Shown here: piece by piece, positions 51,695 through 60,509 of the stretch
Layout: the number at the start of each line of letters is the position of its first letter
How positions within the stretch are numbered: the stretch's first letter is position 1
NCBI RefSeq assembly: GCF_003751225.1
Contig: NZ_RJKE01000001.1
Coordinates: 5,828,001 to 5,892,000, forward strand
DNA length: 64,000 nucleotides
Source of the DNA: Actinocorallia herbida
Lineage (GTDB): Bacteria; Actinomycetota; Actinomycetes; Streptosporangiales; Streptosporangiaceae
Reading direction: 5' to 3'
Made by a program: the position numbers and the translations under genes
The notes under the pieces: generated by a model
Told to the model about the DNA's origin: nothing
Seen by the model: the letters and a program-made list of their open reading frames with translations, nothing else
Database searches by the model: none

Positions 51695-52444
51695 TCAGTG
51701 CTGTTCGTCGCCTCCGTCGGCGAACAGCTCACTGCCGGTGACGAAGCTGCTCTGGTCGGAGGCGAGGAACAGGACGGCGTTGGCGACCTCCTCGGGGCGG
51801 CCCGGACGGCCGAGCGGCACGGACTCTCCCAACTCGCGGACCAGGGCGTCGGCCGCGGTCTGATCCGGGGCGAGGCCGCGCAGTCCCTCGGTCTCGATCG
51901 GACCCGGCACGATCGTGTTCACCCGGATGCCCCGTCCGGCCAGCTCCACCGCCCAGGTGCGGGCGAACGACCGGATCGCGGCCTTGCTCGCGGCGTAGAC
52001 GCCGAAGGCCGCCGTGCCGCTCGTGGCCGCGGTCGAGCCGGCCAGGACGACCGACGCTCCCGGGTTGAGCAGTTCGAGGGACTTCTGCACGGTGAACAGC
52101 GTGCCGCGCACGTTGATCGAGAACGTCCGGTCGAAGTGCTCCGGGGTGACGTCGGGCAGGGCGGCGAAGGAGCCGCCTCCGGCGTTGGCGAACAGCACGT
52201 CGAGGCCGCGTCCGTGCTCGCGGATCCGCGCGAAGATCTCCTCCAGGTCCTCGGCGCGGGAGATGTCCCCGCGTACTCCCCGGCCGCGGTCGCCCAGCAT
52301 CGCGACCGTGGCGTCGAGTTCGGCCTGGCGGCGGCCGGTGACGAAGACGAACGCGCCCTCCTCGGCGAACCGCTGCGCCGTCGCCCGGCCGATGCCCGAG
52401 GTGCCACCGGTGACCAGGGCAATCTTGTTGTCCAGCTGACCCAT
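51695..52444 (-). CDS. SDR family oxidoreductase
   Basis: 249-residue classical SDR: TGGTSGIG cofactor loop, NAGGG, catalytic Ser in LAGSTAATSG and YAASK, and the C-terminal FVTGSELFADGG typical of FabG-like members. ATG 52444 follows AGGAG. A 69-codon frame lies just upstream in the same direction; the MarR gene at 52815 is divergent, with two matching palindromes between, so the SDR is probably repressed by that MarR protein until an electrophile or aromatic ligand appears. Confidence 0.92.
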   Translation of the reverse strand: MGQLDNKIALVTGGTSGIGRATAQRFAEEGAFVFVTGRRQAELDATVAMLGDRGRGVRGDISRAEDLEEIFARIREHGRGLDVLFANAGGGSFAALPDVTPEHFDRTFSINVRGTLFTVQKSLELLNPGASVVLAGSTAATSGTAAFGVYAASKAAIRSFARTWAVELAGRGIRVNTIVPGPIETEGLRGLAPDQTAADALVRELGESVPLGRPGRPEEVANAVLFLASDQSSFVTGSELFADGGDEQH

Positions 52445-52466
52445 GATGATGCTCCTGTCGAAAGTC

Positions 52467-52676
52467 TCAGCCCTGCGTGGACGGCAGGACGTCGGTCCGC
52501 GGCTCGCCGGTCTCCGGCCCGCGGCGGTTCCGTGCGGCGTCGGTCGGCGTGACCACCCGGCCGGATCGACCGCGGCGGCGGGCGCACAGGGCGCCGGAAG
52601 CGTCGATGACCGCGCCCACCGGCCGGACGGCCGCACGGGCGACCGCGTGGTCACCGGTCATGATCGCTTTCGTCAT
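52467..52676 (-). CDS. possible small protein ahead of the SDR gene
   Basis: 69 residues starting MTKAIMTGDHAVARAAVRPV, then basic sequence. ATG 52676 is preceded by GGGAGGGAGG, an unusually strong SD, and the frame ends 22 bases before the SDR ATG. It could be a leader peptide or small regulator, or simply a chance frame in the SDR leader. No family recognised. Confidence 0.4.
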   Translation of the reverse strand: MTKAIMTGDHAVARAAVRPVGAVIDASGALCARRRGRSGRVVTPTDAARNRRGPETGEPRTDVLPSTQG

Positions 52677-52709
52677 CGCCGCCTCCCTCCCTCTTCCACT
52701 CTCCCGCTT

Positions 52710-52749
52710 GCGTGATGTTTCATGCTTCGTCTAACGTGATGTGTCACGT
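52710..52749. promoter_or_regulatory. two MarR-type operator copies
   Basis: GCGTGA-TGTT-TCATGC (52710-52725) and ACGTGA-TGTG-TCACGT (52734-52749) share the pattern CGTGATGTKTCAYG, 24 bases apart centre to centre. The second is a perfect inverted repeat. They lie between the divergent SDR unit and MarR gene. Confidence 0.6.
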
Positions 52750-52814
52750 AATTAATTCCGTGCCTTCCAGCAGGCCCGCGGCCGGAGCACTCGGACTCGG
52801 GAGGTATCGGGCAC

Positions 52815-53378
52815 ATGACGAAGGCGGAGAACCAGCGGAACCGCGCGACCGAGCCGGCACCCGGTCGGCGCGACGACAGGCTGACCGCCGAGCAGGAGGC
52901 GACCTGGTTCGCTTACATGCGGGTCTCACTGCGGCTCGACTACGAGATCAACCGCGCGCTGCAGGCCGAAGAAGACCTCTCCCATCAGGACTTCCACGTC
53001 CTCAACGCCCTGGCGGACTCCCCCGGCCGACGGCTCCAGGTCACCGACCTCGCGATCCGCATCGGCTGGGAGCGCAGCCGCGTGTCCCATCAGATACGCC
53101 GCATGGAGGCACGCGGCCTGGTGGACCGCCTCCCTTCGAGCAGTGACGCCCGCGCCACCGACGCCGTGCTGACCCCGCAGGGCTCCGCGGCACTGCGCCA
53201 CGCCACCCCCGGACACGCCGCCCTGGTGAAGCGGCTGTTCTTCGACGGCCTGGACCCCGCCCTGCTGCCCTCCCTGCGCACCGCCCTCGACCAGATCCAC
53301 GAGCAGATCCTCGCCCAGGGCGCCCTGCCCCGCCCCTCCGCCCAGCAGACCCGCTGGACCACCACCGCCGAGGACTGA
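52815..53378 (+). CDS. MarR family transcriptional regulator
   Basis: 187 residues. LSHQDFHVLNALADSPGRRL, then VTDLAIRIGWERSRVSHQIR as DNA-reading helices and a wing with SSSDARATDAVLTPQG; the last 25 residues form a Pro/Thr-rich tail. ATG 52815 has GGGAGG about ten bases upstream. Divergent from the SDR gene at 51695-52444; two palindromes between them are the likely operators for both directions. Confidence 0.9.
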   Translation: MTKAENQRNRATEPAPGRRDDRLTAEQEATWFAYMRVSLRLDYEINRALQAEEDLSHQDFHVLNALADSPGRRLQVTDLAIRIGWERSRVSHQIRRMEARGLVDRLPSSSDARATDAVLTPQGSAALRHATPGHAALVKRLFFDGLDPALLPSLRTALDQIHEQILAQGALPRPSAQQTRWTTTAED

Positions 53379-53395
53379 CCCTCCGCCGCTTCACG

Positions 53396-53635
53396 GGATC
53401 TGAATACCGCCACGCACAGATCGCGGCCCGCATCGATCCGCAGGACGGCCGACTGCCCGATCGTGTTGCCGTCGTGGCCGAACGCCGGGCCGCCCGGCAG
53501 GTCGTAGAGCTCCCCGCCCAGCCCCTAGGCCGTCCCCCAGCCGATGCCTGGCAGGACGACCTGCGGCTCCCGCATCGCCCGCAGCCCGTCTTCGACCAGA
53601 CGACGCGCGAAGGCCAGCAGGTCACGCGCGGTCAT
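53396..53635 (-). pseudogene. remnant of beta-lactamase-family serine hydrolase
   Basis: On the minus strand, MTARDLLAFARRLVEDGLRA, PGIGWGTA, an in-frame TAG at 53525-53527, then ELYDLPGGPAFGHDGNTIGQ and AVLRIDAGRDLCVAVFRS match the C-terminal part of class C beta-lactamase-type hydrolases (HDGNTIG stands at the KTG box). The active-site SxxK half is missing. It begins inside the 3' end of the SDR gene at 53622. Confidence 0.65.
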
Positions 53636-54497
53636 GGCGAGCATCGACCCGGCGGGCGCGTTCGAGGGTTCCCGCGTCGACCTTGAGCTGGAGGCCGGTG
53701 ACGTAGCGGGAGGAGTCGGATGCCAGGAACAGGACGGCCTCGGAGATGTCCTCGGGCTGCAGGGTCGGGACCGGGAGCTTGTGCATGGCCTGGAAGCCGG
53801 GCTGGGCGTCCTCCCAGGTCGGGTTCTCCAGGTCGGGGCGGAACAGGCGGTACAGGGCCTCGTTGCGGATCATCGGGGTGTCGATGTTGCCCGGCAGGAC
53901 CGCGTTGACGCGGATCGAGCGGGGCGCGAGCTGGAGCGCGAGGTCGTGGACGAGGCGGGACGCGGCCCGCTTGGAGTGGGCGTAGGCCGCGCCGCCCGGG
54001 CCGGCGGCCGGGTTGTCCACCATGCCCTCCATCATCGCCGCCATCGACGAGATGCAGATCAGTGAGGCGTTCTCCCGCAGGTGCGGGAACGCCGCCTCCA
54101 GGGTGTTGATGACACCGCTGAGGTTGGTCGAGACCGTGTCGAACCAGCCCATCATCGGCACCTCGGGCCCGACGAGGCTGATGCCGGCGTTGGCGACGAC
54201 GATGTCGATCCCGCCCAGCTCGGCGGCGGCCTCGGCGACCGCGACGGTGAGCGGGGTCCGCTCCCGCACGTCGGCGACGCGGGTGACGGCGCGCCGGCCG
54301 AGCTCGGCGACGAGCCGTGCGGTCTCGGCCAGGTCCGCCTCGGTGGCGAGATCGTAGTTCGCCGTCTCGATCTGCGCGCAGATGTCGACGGCGATGATGT
54401 CGGCGCCCTCGCGCGCCAGCCGTACCGCGTGGGCGCGTCCCTGCCCGCGCGCCGCTCCCGTGATGAAGGCGACCTTGCCTTCGAGACTTCCGGCCAT
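53622..54497 (-). CDS. mycofactocin-coupled type SDR
   Basis: 291 residues. GAARGQGRAHAVRLAREGAD with AVDIC is the cofactor region of the SDR group predicted to hold NAD tightly and to exchange electrons with mycofactocin; NAGIS, Ser in CISSMAA and YAHSK complete the site. After the usual VTGLQLKVDAG end, an extra 15 or so residues (LERARRVDARHDRA) come from sequence next to the beta-lactamase remnant, suggesting that the normal stop was lost by a deletion. ATG 54497. Divergent from TetR at 54578. Confidence 0.9.
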   Translation of the reverse strand: MAGSLEGKVAFITGAARGQGRAHAVRLAREGADIIAVDICAQIETANYDLATEADLAETARLVAELGRRAVTRVADVRERTPLTVAVAEAAAELGGIDIVVANAGISLVGPEVPMMGWFDTVSTNLSGVINTLEAAFPHLRENASLICISSMAAMMEGMVDNPAAGPGGAAYAHSKRAASRLVHDLALQLAPRSIRVNAVLPGNIDTPMIRNEALYRLFRPDLENPTWEDAQPGFQAMHKLPVPTLQPEDISEAVLFLASDSSRYVTGLQLKVDAGTLERARRVDARHDRA

Positions 54498-54528
54498 GAT
54501 TGATCTCCTCGACGTACCGGTCTGCTTA

Positions 54529-54547
54529 CCGACCGGAGCGGTCGGTC
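54529..54547. promoter_or_regulatory. TetR operator between SDR and TetR genes
   Basis: ACCGACC and GGTCGGT are perfect 7-base arms around GGAGC, 32 bases from the SDR ATG and 31 from the TetR ATG, so one site can control both directions. Confidence 0.7.
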
Positions 54548-54577
54548 GATCTACCGGAATTTCGGGCGAAAGGCAAG

Positions 54578-55144
54578 ATGTCCGTCGTGACGAGAGCGTT
54601 CCGGCAGCAGATCGACGAGGGCATCCTCGACCACGCCGCCGGGCTGTTCGCCCGCCACGGATACCCCCTGACGTCGATCCGGGCCGTCGCCGACGCCGTC
54701 GGCCTGTCCAAGCCGGGTCTCCTGCACCGCTTCCCGTCCAAGGAGGCGCTGCGCGAGGCCGTCGTCCGGCGCAGCCAGGAGCTCCAGCGGGACGTCTACA
54801 GCCAGGTCCACGACATGCCGCCGGGGCCCGAGCGGGACAGGGCCGTCATCGAGACCGTCGTCGACCAGGCGCAGGCGCACCCCGGCCTGCTCTCCCTCAC
54901 CCTCGGTTTCCACACCCTCCTGGAGACCGACGCGCGCGACGCGCCCGGCGGCGACACCCGCATCCTCATCGAGGCCTTCGGCAGCGGCCCCGAACCCGAA
55001 CCCGAACGGCTCCTGCGCATCACCGCGGCGTTCTCGGCCGTGTCGATGCTCGTCCTGGCCGCCCACCGCGCCGGCAAGCCCTCGGCCTGGCGCCCCCACA
55101 TCGTCGCCATCGCCTGCGACTCCTTCGGCCACCCCCACCCCTGA
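54578..55144 (+). CDS. TetR family transcriptional regulator
   Basis: 188 residues. HTH in residues 10-55: ILDHAAGLFARHGYPLTSIR, AVADAVGLSKPGLLHRFPSK. The C-terminal domain is short and helical. ATG 54578 with AAGGC upstream; the longer open frame starts before the operator and is not needed. Divergent from the mycofactocin-type SDR, which it most likely represses through the palindrome between them. Confidence 0.9.
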   Translation: MSVVTRAFRQQIDEGILDHAAGLFARHGYPLTSIRAVADAVGLSKPGLLHRFPSKEALREAVVRRSQELQRDVYSQVHDMPPGPERDRAVIETVVDQAQAHPGLLSLTLGFHTLLETDARDAPGGDTRILIEAFGSGPEPEPERLLRITAAFSAVSMLVLAAHRAGKPSAWRPHIVAIACDSFGHPHP

Positions 55145-55665
55145 CCGAAGCGGCCGGCGCACGGACCCAGACCCACTGCGCCGCCTCCCGATCCGCGCCG
55201 CTCCGTCGGCGGGGCCGGCCCGCGAAGAAGGCGGCCAGGTCCGGGAGGACAGGTCACACCCGCGACGCGCGTGGGCGCATCGGCGTCGACTCCCCCGCCA
55301 CCCGACCCGGCTACCCGACGCCCCGGGTCTGCGTGCCACGACGACCTCCCGCCCAGAAGGCAGCCCGTGAACCTTGACGCCCCGGGGCGGGCACCGTGGC
55401 GCGGCGGCGGCACGTATGCCGCCACGCCGTCGATGCCAGGCGGCTCCCGAACTCGGCGACACGACATCCGTGCCGAGGCGAGCGGCCGTCAGGAGACCGA
55501 CAGACGGCTCTCGAACTCAGGATTCAGCACCGAGTCTGAGCTCCCCCGGTGCGACCCTCACCGACGCCCTGGTGCCGCGCCGCTGACTTCGTAGGGCGTG
55601 GAGCTTCACCAAATCTCCACATTCGGCACACGAAGCCCCCGCAGGGTTCTCATACGCTCACCTCC
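55145..55665. other. 521-base intergenic region
   Basis: No convincing gene; open frames are Arg/Pro-rich on both strands. A hairpin at 55406-55423 (GGCGGCA and TGCCGCC around CGTA) may end the TetR transcript. TACGCT at 55653-55658 is a likely -10 for the response regulator gene. Confidence 0.65.
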
Positions 55666-56325
55666 GTGGCAGCGCAGCGCATTCTCATCGTCGAGGACGA
55701 CCCGACCATCGTTCAGGCAGTGGCCGAACGGCTGATAGTCGAGGGTTTTGAGGTCGCGACGGCCGCCGACGGTCCCGCCGGGGTGACCGTGGCGGCCTCC
55801 TTCTTGCCCGATCTCCTGGTGCTCGACGTGATGCTGCCCGGTTTCGACGGCCTTGAGGTCTGCCGCCAGGTGCAGGCGGCCCGGCCGGTCCCCGTCCTGA
55901 TGCTGACCGCTCGCGATGACGAGACCGATCTTCTGGTGGGCCTCGGCGTCGGGGCCGACGACTACGTGACCAAACCTTTCAGCATGCGGGAGTTGGTCGC
56001 CCGGATCCGGGCCCTGCTGCGCCGCTCAGCTGTGACGGCCGCCGTCGCCCACGAGAAACTCAAGATCGACGAAGCCGCGCGGCGGGTCCATCTGGAGGGA
56101 ACCGAACTCCATCTGACGCCGACGGAGTTCGACCTGCTGGCTTGCCTGGCCCGTGATCCCGGCACCGTGATGACCCGGTCCGTTCTGCTGGAAGCGGTAT
56201 GGAACTGGGTGGGTTCGTCGGATTCCCGGGTGATCGACACCCATGTGAAGACACTGCGGCGCAAGCTGGGCACCTCCTGGATCCGGACCGTGCACGGCGT
56301 CGGTTACGCGCTGGATCGGCAGTGA
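55666..56325 (+). CDS. OmpR-family response regulator
   Basis: 219 residues. Receiver domain with acidic pocket in VEDDP, phosphoacceptor Asp54 in LVLDVMLPG, and Lys103 in VTKPFS; winged-helix DNA-binding domain with LHLTPTEFDLLACLA and the C-terminal RVIDTHVKTLRRKLG. GTG 55666 was chosen because the receiver strand begins there and TACGCT seven bases upstream suggests a leaderless transcript; upstream codons look non-coding. GTGA overlap with the kinase gene that follows. Confidence 0.93.
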   Translation: MAAQRILIVEDDPTIVQAVAERLIVEGFEVATAADGPAGVTVAASFLPDLLVLDVMLPGFDGLEVCRQVQAARPVPVLMLTARDDETDLLVGLGVGADDYVTKPFSMRELVARIRALLRRSAVTAAVAHEKLKIDEAARRVHLEGTELHLTPTEFDLLACLARDPGTVMTRSVLLEAVWNWVGSSDSRVIDTHVKTLRRKLGTSWIRTVHGVGYALDRQ

Positions 56326-58817
56326 GCTGGCCGCGCCCGCTCGACCCGCTGCGGTCGATCAAGATCAAATTTGGGGTGATCGCGATGTTCACCGCGCTCA
56401 CCTCGGCGTTGCTCGTCAAATGGGGCTACTACATCGGTTTCAAGGGGCGAATCACCTTGCCGGTCGCTGTGCTCGGGTCAATGGCCGTCACCCAGTTGAT
56501 CGCGCACGGGATGACCGCGCCGCTGCGGGAGATGACGGCAGCGGCCCGCTCCATGGCGAGCGGCCGGTACGACCGGAGGGTCCGCGTCACCTCCAATGAC
56601 GAGGTCGGCGAGCTAGGGGAAGCGTTCAATACCATGGCCGCCGACCTGGCCGAGGTCGACCGGCAGCGGCGCGAGTTCGTCGCGAACGTCTCCCACGAGC
56701 TACGCACCCCCATCACCGCGCTCCGGGCCGTACTGGAGAACGTTGCCGACGGCGTGACCCCGGCCACGCCGGCGGTCCTGGAGGGCGCGGTCGGCCAGAC
56801 CGAGCGGCTCGGACGCCTGGTGACCCAGCTCCTCGACCTGTCACGGGTCGACGCCGGAGCGGTCCCGCTGGAGCTCACGCACTTCGACGTACGGGACTTC
56901 CTGGCCGAGGTCTGCGCCTCCGCGCCCGTGGTCCTGGTGGTACAGGCCGGGCTGACGGCCCACGCCGATCGGGACCGGCTCTTCCAGGTCGTGGCGAACC
57001 TCGTCGACAATGCCTGCCGGCACAGCCCGCCCGACGGCGCCGTGACCGTCCGGGCCTCGATCGTCCTCACCGAGCTGGTCCTGGAGGTGATCGACGAAGG
57101 GCCCGGGATTCCCGAATCCGAGCGTCCCTGGGTCTTCGAGCGCTTCGTCCGGGGAGGCTCCTCCGACGGCGGCACCGGGCTGGGCCTGGCCATCGCCCGC
57201 TGGGCCGTCGACCTCCACCACGGCACCATCGCCGTCCTCGACACCGAAACCGGCTGCCACATCGGTGTGACCATCCCCCTTCACCACCGGAGAACCGCCA
57301 TGCCCGCCGACTGGACCGCACCCGCGCCGCAACCGTCCGCGCCAGGACCCCATCCCGGCGATTTCGCGCCGGCCCTGACCCAGTTCATGAACGACACCGA
57401 CGAGCGGGTCGCTCGTGCCTGGCCCGCCCCTTCCGGTCCTGCCACGCTGCGCGTGCTCCTGCCGGCCGGCGCGGCCGGAATCGCCGGAGCGACCTTTCTG
57501 AACGGCAAACCCGGCATCGGGGCGGCCCTGACGACCGTCGCCATGGTGCTCGCGCTCCTGCCGGTCCTGCGCGGCCGGCTGACCCTGCGCAACCGCACCG
57601 GGCTGGTCTTCGCGACCCTGGGCCTCGGACTGGTGCTGATGCCCGTCCTGCGCGACGCTCCTTGGCTGCTCGTGCTGACCACGGCGCTGGCGCTGCCCTT
57701 GCTCTCGTATGCGTTGGTCGGCGGACGGAGCTGGTTCGAGGTCATCGGCGGAGGGCTGACCCTGCCGGGCGCGTTGGTGTCCATGCTTCCGTGGTCCAGC
57801 CGGGGCATCGCCTCGGCGGCCAAAGCGGGTCGGGGCACGGGAACTGCCGCGTTCCGCACGGCGGGCTTGGCCGGTCTGCTGCTTCTGGTCTTCGGAGCCC
57901 TGCTGACCAGCGCCGACGCGGCCTTCAGCGAGATGATCTCGGCGCTCCTCCCGGACCTGGGCCTCGGTTCGATCCTGGCGCGCACCTTCTGGTTCCTGAT
58001 CATCACCAGCCTGGTGCTGGCCTTCGCCTACCTCACGATCACGCCGCCCCGGCTCAAGGAACTGGCTCCCGCCCCCGGCACCCCTGCGGGCCGCTGGGCC
58101 TGGGCCGTGCCGCTCCTCTCCCTCAACCTGCTCTTTCTGGCCTTCTGCGCGGTGCAGGCCCGGGTCCTGCTCGACCACGCCGCCCTGCCGGCCGGAGTGT
58201 CCTACTCCTCATACGCCCGCCAGGGCTTCTTCCAGCTGGTCGTCGTCACCGTGCTGGTCCTCGCCGTGATCGCCATCGCGGTCCGGCACCGCCCCGTCTC
58301 CTCCGCGGCCCTGATCCGCCTCCTGCTCGGCGCCCTGTGCGTGCTGACGCTGGTCGTCGTCGCGGTCGCCCTGCGCCGCCTCTACCTTTACGAGGAGTCC
58401 TCCGGCTGGACCCGTCTGCGCCTGTGGGTCCACGCCTTCGAACTCTGGCTCGGCCTGGTCATCGTGATGATCACCGTCGCCGGAATCCGGATGAAGGCGA
58501 ACTGGCTGCCCCGCGCGGTCGCCGCCACCGGCGCCGCCGGCCTCCTGCTCCTCGGCCTGATCAACCCCGACGGTTTCATCGCCTCCCGCAACGTCGACCG
58601 TCTCGCCCGCGCCGAGCGTGTCGTCGTGCCCTATCTCAACGGCCTCTCCGCCGACGCCGTCCCCGCCCTGGACCGCCTCCCCGAACCCCGCCGCTCCTGC
58701 GTCCTCCAAGAGATCGCCCGCGACCTGGAAAAGCCCGATGGCTGGACTTCGAAGAACCTTTCCAGAGAACGCGCCCGCCGTATCCTCGCCGAGCGCCCCG
58801 TCCTGCCCTGCAGATGA
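56322..58817 (+). CDS. histidine kinase fused to DUF4173-like membrane domain
   Basis: 831 residues. Residues 14-62 hold two membrane segments with a very short loop, typical of kinases that sense within the membrane; then HAMP (64-116), phosphoacceptor His125 in NVSHELRTP, N box NLVDNACRHS, G boxes DEGPGIPE and GGTGLGLAIAR. After IPLHHRR the chain continues with a Pro-rich linker and about 430 residues with roughly ten membrane segments resembling DUF4153/DUF4173 proteins (SADAAFSEM, SYARQGFFQLV). No stop or frame change separates the halves. Overlaps the response regulator by four bases. Confidence 0.88.
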   Translation: MSWPRPLDPLRSIKIKFGVIAMFTALTSALLVKWGYYIGFKGRITLPVAVLGSMAVTQLIAHGMTAPLREMTAAARSMASGRYDRRVRVTSNDEVGELGEAFNTMAADLAEVDRQRREFVANVSHELRTPITALRAVLENVADGVTPATPAVLEGAVGQTERLGRLVTQLLDLSRVDAGAVPLELTHFDVRDFLAEVCASAPVVLVVQAGLTAHADRDRLFQVVANLVDNACRHSPPDGAVTVRASIVLTELVLEVIDEGPGIPESERPWVFERFVRGGSSDGGTGLGLAIARWAVDLHHGTIAVLDTETGCHIGVTIPLHHRRTAMPADWTAPAPQPSAPGPHPGDFAPALTQFMNDTDERVARAWPAPSGPATLRVLLPAGAAGIAGATFLNGKPGIGAALTTVAMVLALLPVLRGRLTLRNRTGLVFATLGLGLVLMPVLRDAPWLLVLTTALALPLLSYALVGGRSWFEVIGGGLTLPGALVSMLPWSSRGIASAAKAGRGTGTAAFRTAGLAGLLLLVFGALLTSADAAFSEMISALLPDLGLGSILARTFWFLIITSLVLAFAYLTITPPRLKELAPAPGTPAGRWAWAVPLLSLNLLFLAFCAVQARVLLDHAALPAGVSYSSYARQGFFQLVVVTVLVLAVIAIAVRHRPVSSAALIRLLLGALCVLTLVVVAVALRRLYLYEESSGWTRLRLWVHAFELWLGLVIVMITVAGIRMKANWLPRAVAATGAAGLLLLGLINPDGFIASRNVDRLARAERVVVPYLNGLSADAVPALDRLPEPRRSCVLQEIARDLEKPDGWTSKNLSRERARRILAERPVLPCR

Positions 58818-59060
58818 CCCCGACGGCGGGCGGCTTCCGACTCGTGCGCAGACGATCGACCGGTCCGGCCGAGACCCGCGCGCGACGAACTCCGACCACG
58901 TCCACGGCGGCGTCCTCCCGATCACCGAAGCGGGCCGCGCCCGCGCCGACATCCACCACCTCGTCGGCTTCCAGGACCATCCGATCGGTCCGCTCCGGCG
59001 TGGGAGGGCGGCCTCCGACGCAGAGCTCGGGGCCGGGCCTCTCTCACCGGTTGCGGACTG

Positions 59061-59306
59061 TCACGGGCGGGGGATGATCCGCGCGACGTCCAGGACGTCG
59101 AGCTCCGCCAGGACCCGCTGGATCCGCTCGATCGCAGCGTCCTCGATGAGGTCGTCGGGCAGTTCCAGGTCCAGGTGGCACCCGCCCGTACCGGTCCCCG
59201 CTCCCGTGACCGGCTCCTGGCTCTCAGCCGCGAACTCCTCGATCAGCGCGTCTTCGACATCGTCCCGGTCAACCGTCAGACCTCTGAACACGATCTCGTA
59301 GAGCAT
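59061..59306 (-). CDS. small acidic hypothetical protein
   Basis: 81 residues, strongly acidic: DDVEDALIEEFAAES, a Gly/Thr linker, then LDLELPDDLIEDAAIERIQR and a final strand VLDVARIIPRP. The two beta-alpha halves suggest a small ferredoxin-like domain. ATG 59306 follows GGAGGTGG, a strong SD. Downstream of the secreted protein gene by 107 bases, same strand. Family not recognised. Confidence 0.7.
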   Translation of the reverse strand: MLYEIVFRGLTVDRDDVEDALIEEFAAESQEPVTGAGTGTGGCHLDLELPDDLIEDAAIERIQRVLAELDVLDVARIIPRP

Positions 59307-59413
59307 TCACCACCTCCGCCGGTATCGACATCAGATCATGAGCGGCGGGAGCGAGGCCGTCACCAGTGACCACGAGCAGGGCATCGACCGAGGCTCTCGG
59401 CGGCTTTCGGTGC

Positions 59414-60361
59414 TCAGCGGCGGCGGAACGATTCGTCGTCGAGTTCGACGGTGTCCAGAAGCTTGCCCGTGTTGTCGTAGGCGATGACCTTGTCGCCCTT
59501 GTCAGGAGTGCGCAGGCCCCGCTCTTCGGGCAGGTGGACGTAGTAGCCCTGGAGCCTGCCGACCGGCTTCAACACCACCGGGAACCTCCGCCCGTCGTTC
59601 AGGACGATCTCGGCGGACGCGACCCGCTCATCCGCCACGCCCCACCACCAGAACCTCGGCATGAACGCGGTCGCCGCCGTGATCGCCTCTCCGGAGTAGA
59701 GGCGCTCGGAGGTGCCCTCCTGCGATTCCGAGACCGTGGTGAGCTGGATCAGGGATCCATCGATCGCAAGCCGCGCCCTGCCCTCTTCCCCGCCGGAGGT
59801 GTAGTCGAAGAACGGCACGGAAGAGGTCTGCACGGTCGGGCTCGTGTACCTGTCCAGGGTGTTCAAGCCGATCGTCTCCAGGGTGCGGCCCTTGACGCCC
59901 TTCAACCGGAGCTTGGCCTTGGCCAGGTTCACCCGGCCGGTCACCGGCGCCGACCAGAACCGCTTCGTCCCGCTCGCCCGGTGGATCCTGATCTTCACCG
60001 CCTTCTTGCCGACCAGCACGGCACCCGACCCGACCTTGCTCCTGAGGGAGCCGACCAGCACGTCCTTACCGCCGACCCGGAACACCCCGGCGGCCCCTCC
60101 GTGCTTGCCGCGGGGCCCCCACGTCCAGCCCGGCGCGGTGTCGAAGCAGGTGCCGACCTTGATCCGGTAGCAGATCTGGCCGCGCTTGGTCAGCCACAGC
60201 CGGTACGTCCGGGGCGAGGTGAAGGTGAAGACCTTCCCGGCCGGCTTCAGCTCGGGCGCCAGATCGGCGGGCAGCCCGGTACCTGCGAACGCCGTCCCGG
60301 GCGTACCCGCCACCAGAGCGGCACCGATCGCCACGCAAGCAGACCAGCGCACACGAGCCAT
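59414..60361 (-). CDS. secreted hypothetical protein
   Basis: 315 residues. Signal peptide MARVRWSACVAIGAALVAGT ending at AFA-GTG; the mature part is beta-rich with Lys/Arg-rich strands (KAVKIRIHRASGTKRFW) and two Cys (ICYRIKVGTCF) that probably form a disulphide. The end (VIAYDNTGKLLDTVELDD) resembles turn-rich repeats but no known enzyme motif is visible. ATG 60361 has AAGAGGG eight bases upstream. Function unknown. Confidence 0.8.
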   Translation of the reverse strand: MARVRWSACVAIGAALVAGTPGTAFAGTGLPADLAPELKPAGKVFTFTSPRTYRLWLTKRGQICYRIKVGTCFDTAPGWTWGPRGKHGGAAGVFRVGGKDVLVGSLRSKVGSGAVLVGKKAVKIRIHRASGTKRFWSAPVTGRVNLAKAKLRLKGVKGRTLETIGLNTLDRYTSPTVQTSSVPFFDYTSGGEEGRARLAIDGSLIQLTTVSESQEGTSERLYSGEAITAATAFMPRFWWWGVADERVASAEIVLNDGRRFPVVLKPVGRLQGYYVHLPEERGLRTPDKGDKVIAYDNTGKLLDTVELDDESFRRR

Positions 60362-60509
60362 GGCAAAACCCTCTTTACTCTCCGAAGTCGCCGCAGGCTA
60401 TCAGGGCGGTGTGGGCTGCTATGGCTGGGGCGGGCGTGGAACACCTGAGCGGGTCGGCGTCCGGGCGGTCGGCGCGGTGGGGAGCGTTTCGGGGCGGTCG
60501 GTGTCGGGT

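Noticed and set aside
58818-59060. Possible gene remnant between the kinase and the small acidic protein
   Set aside because: Frames show only weak protein character and no recognisable motif on either strand.
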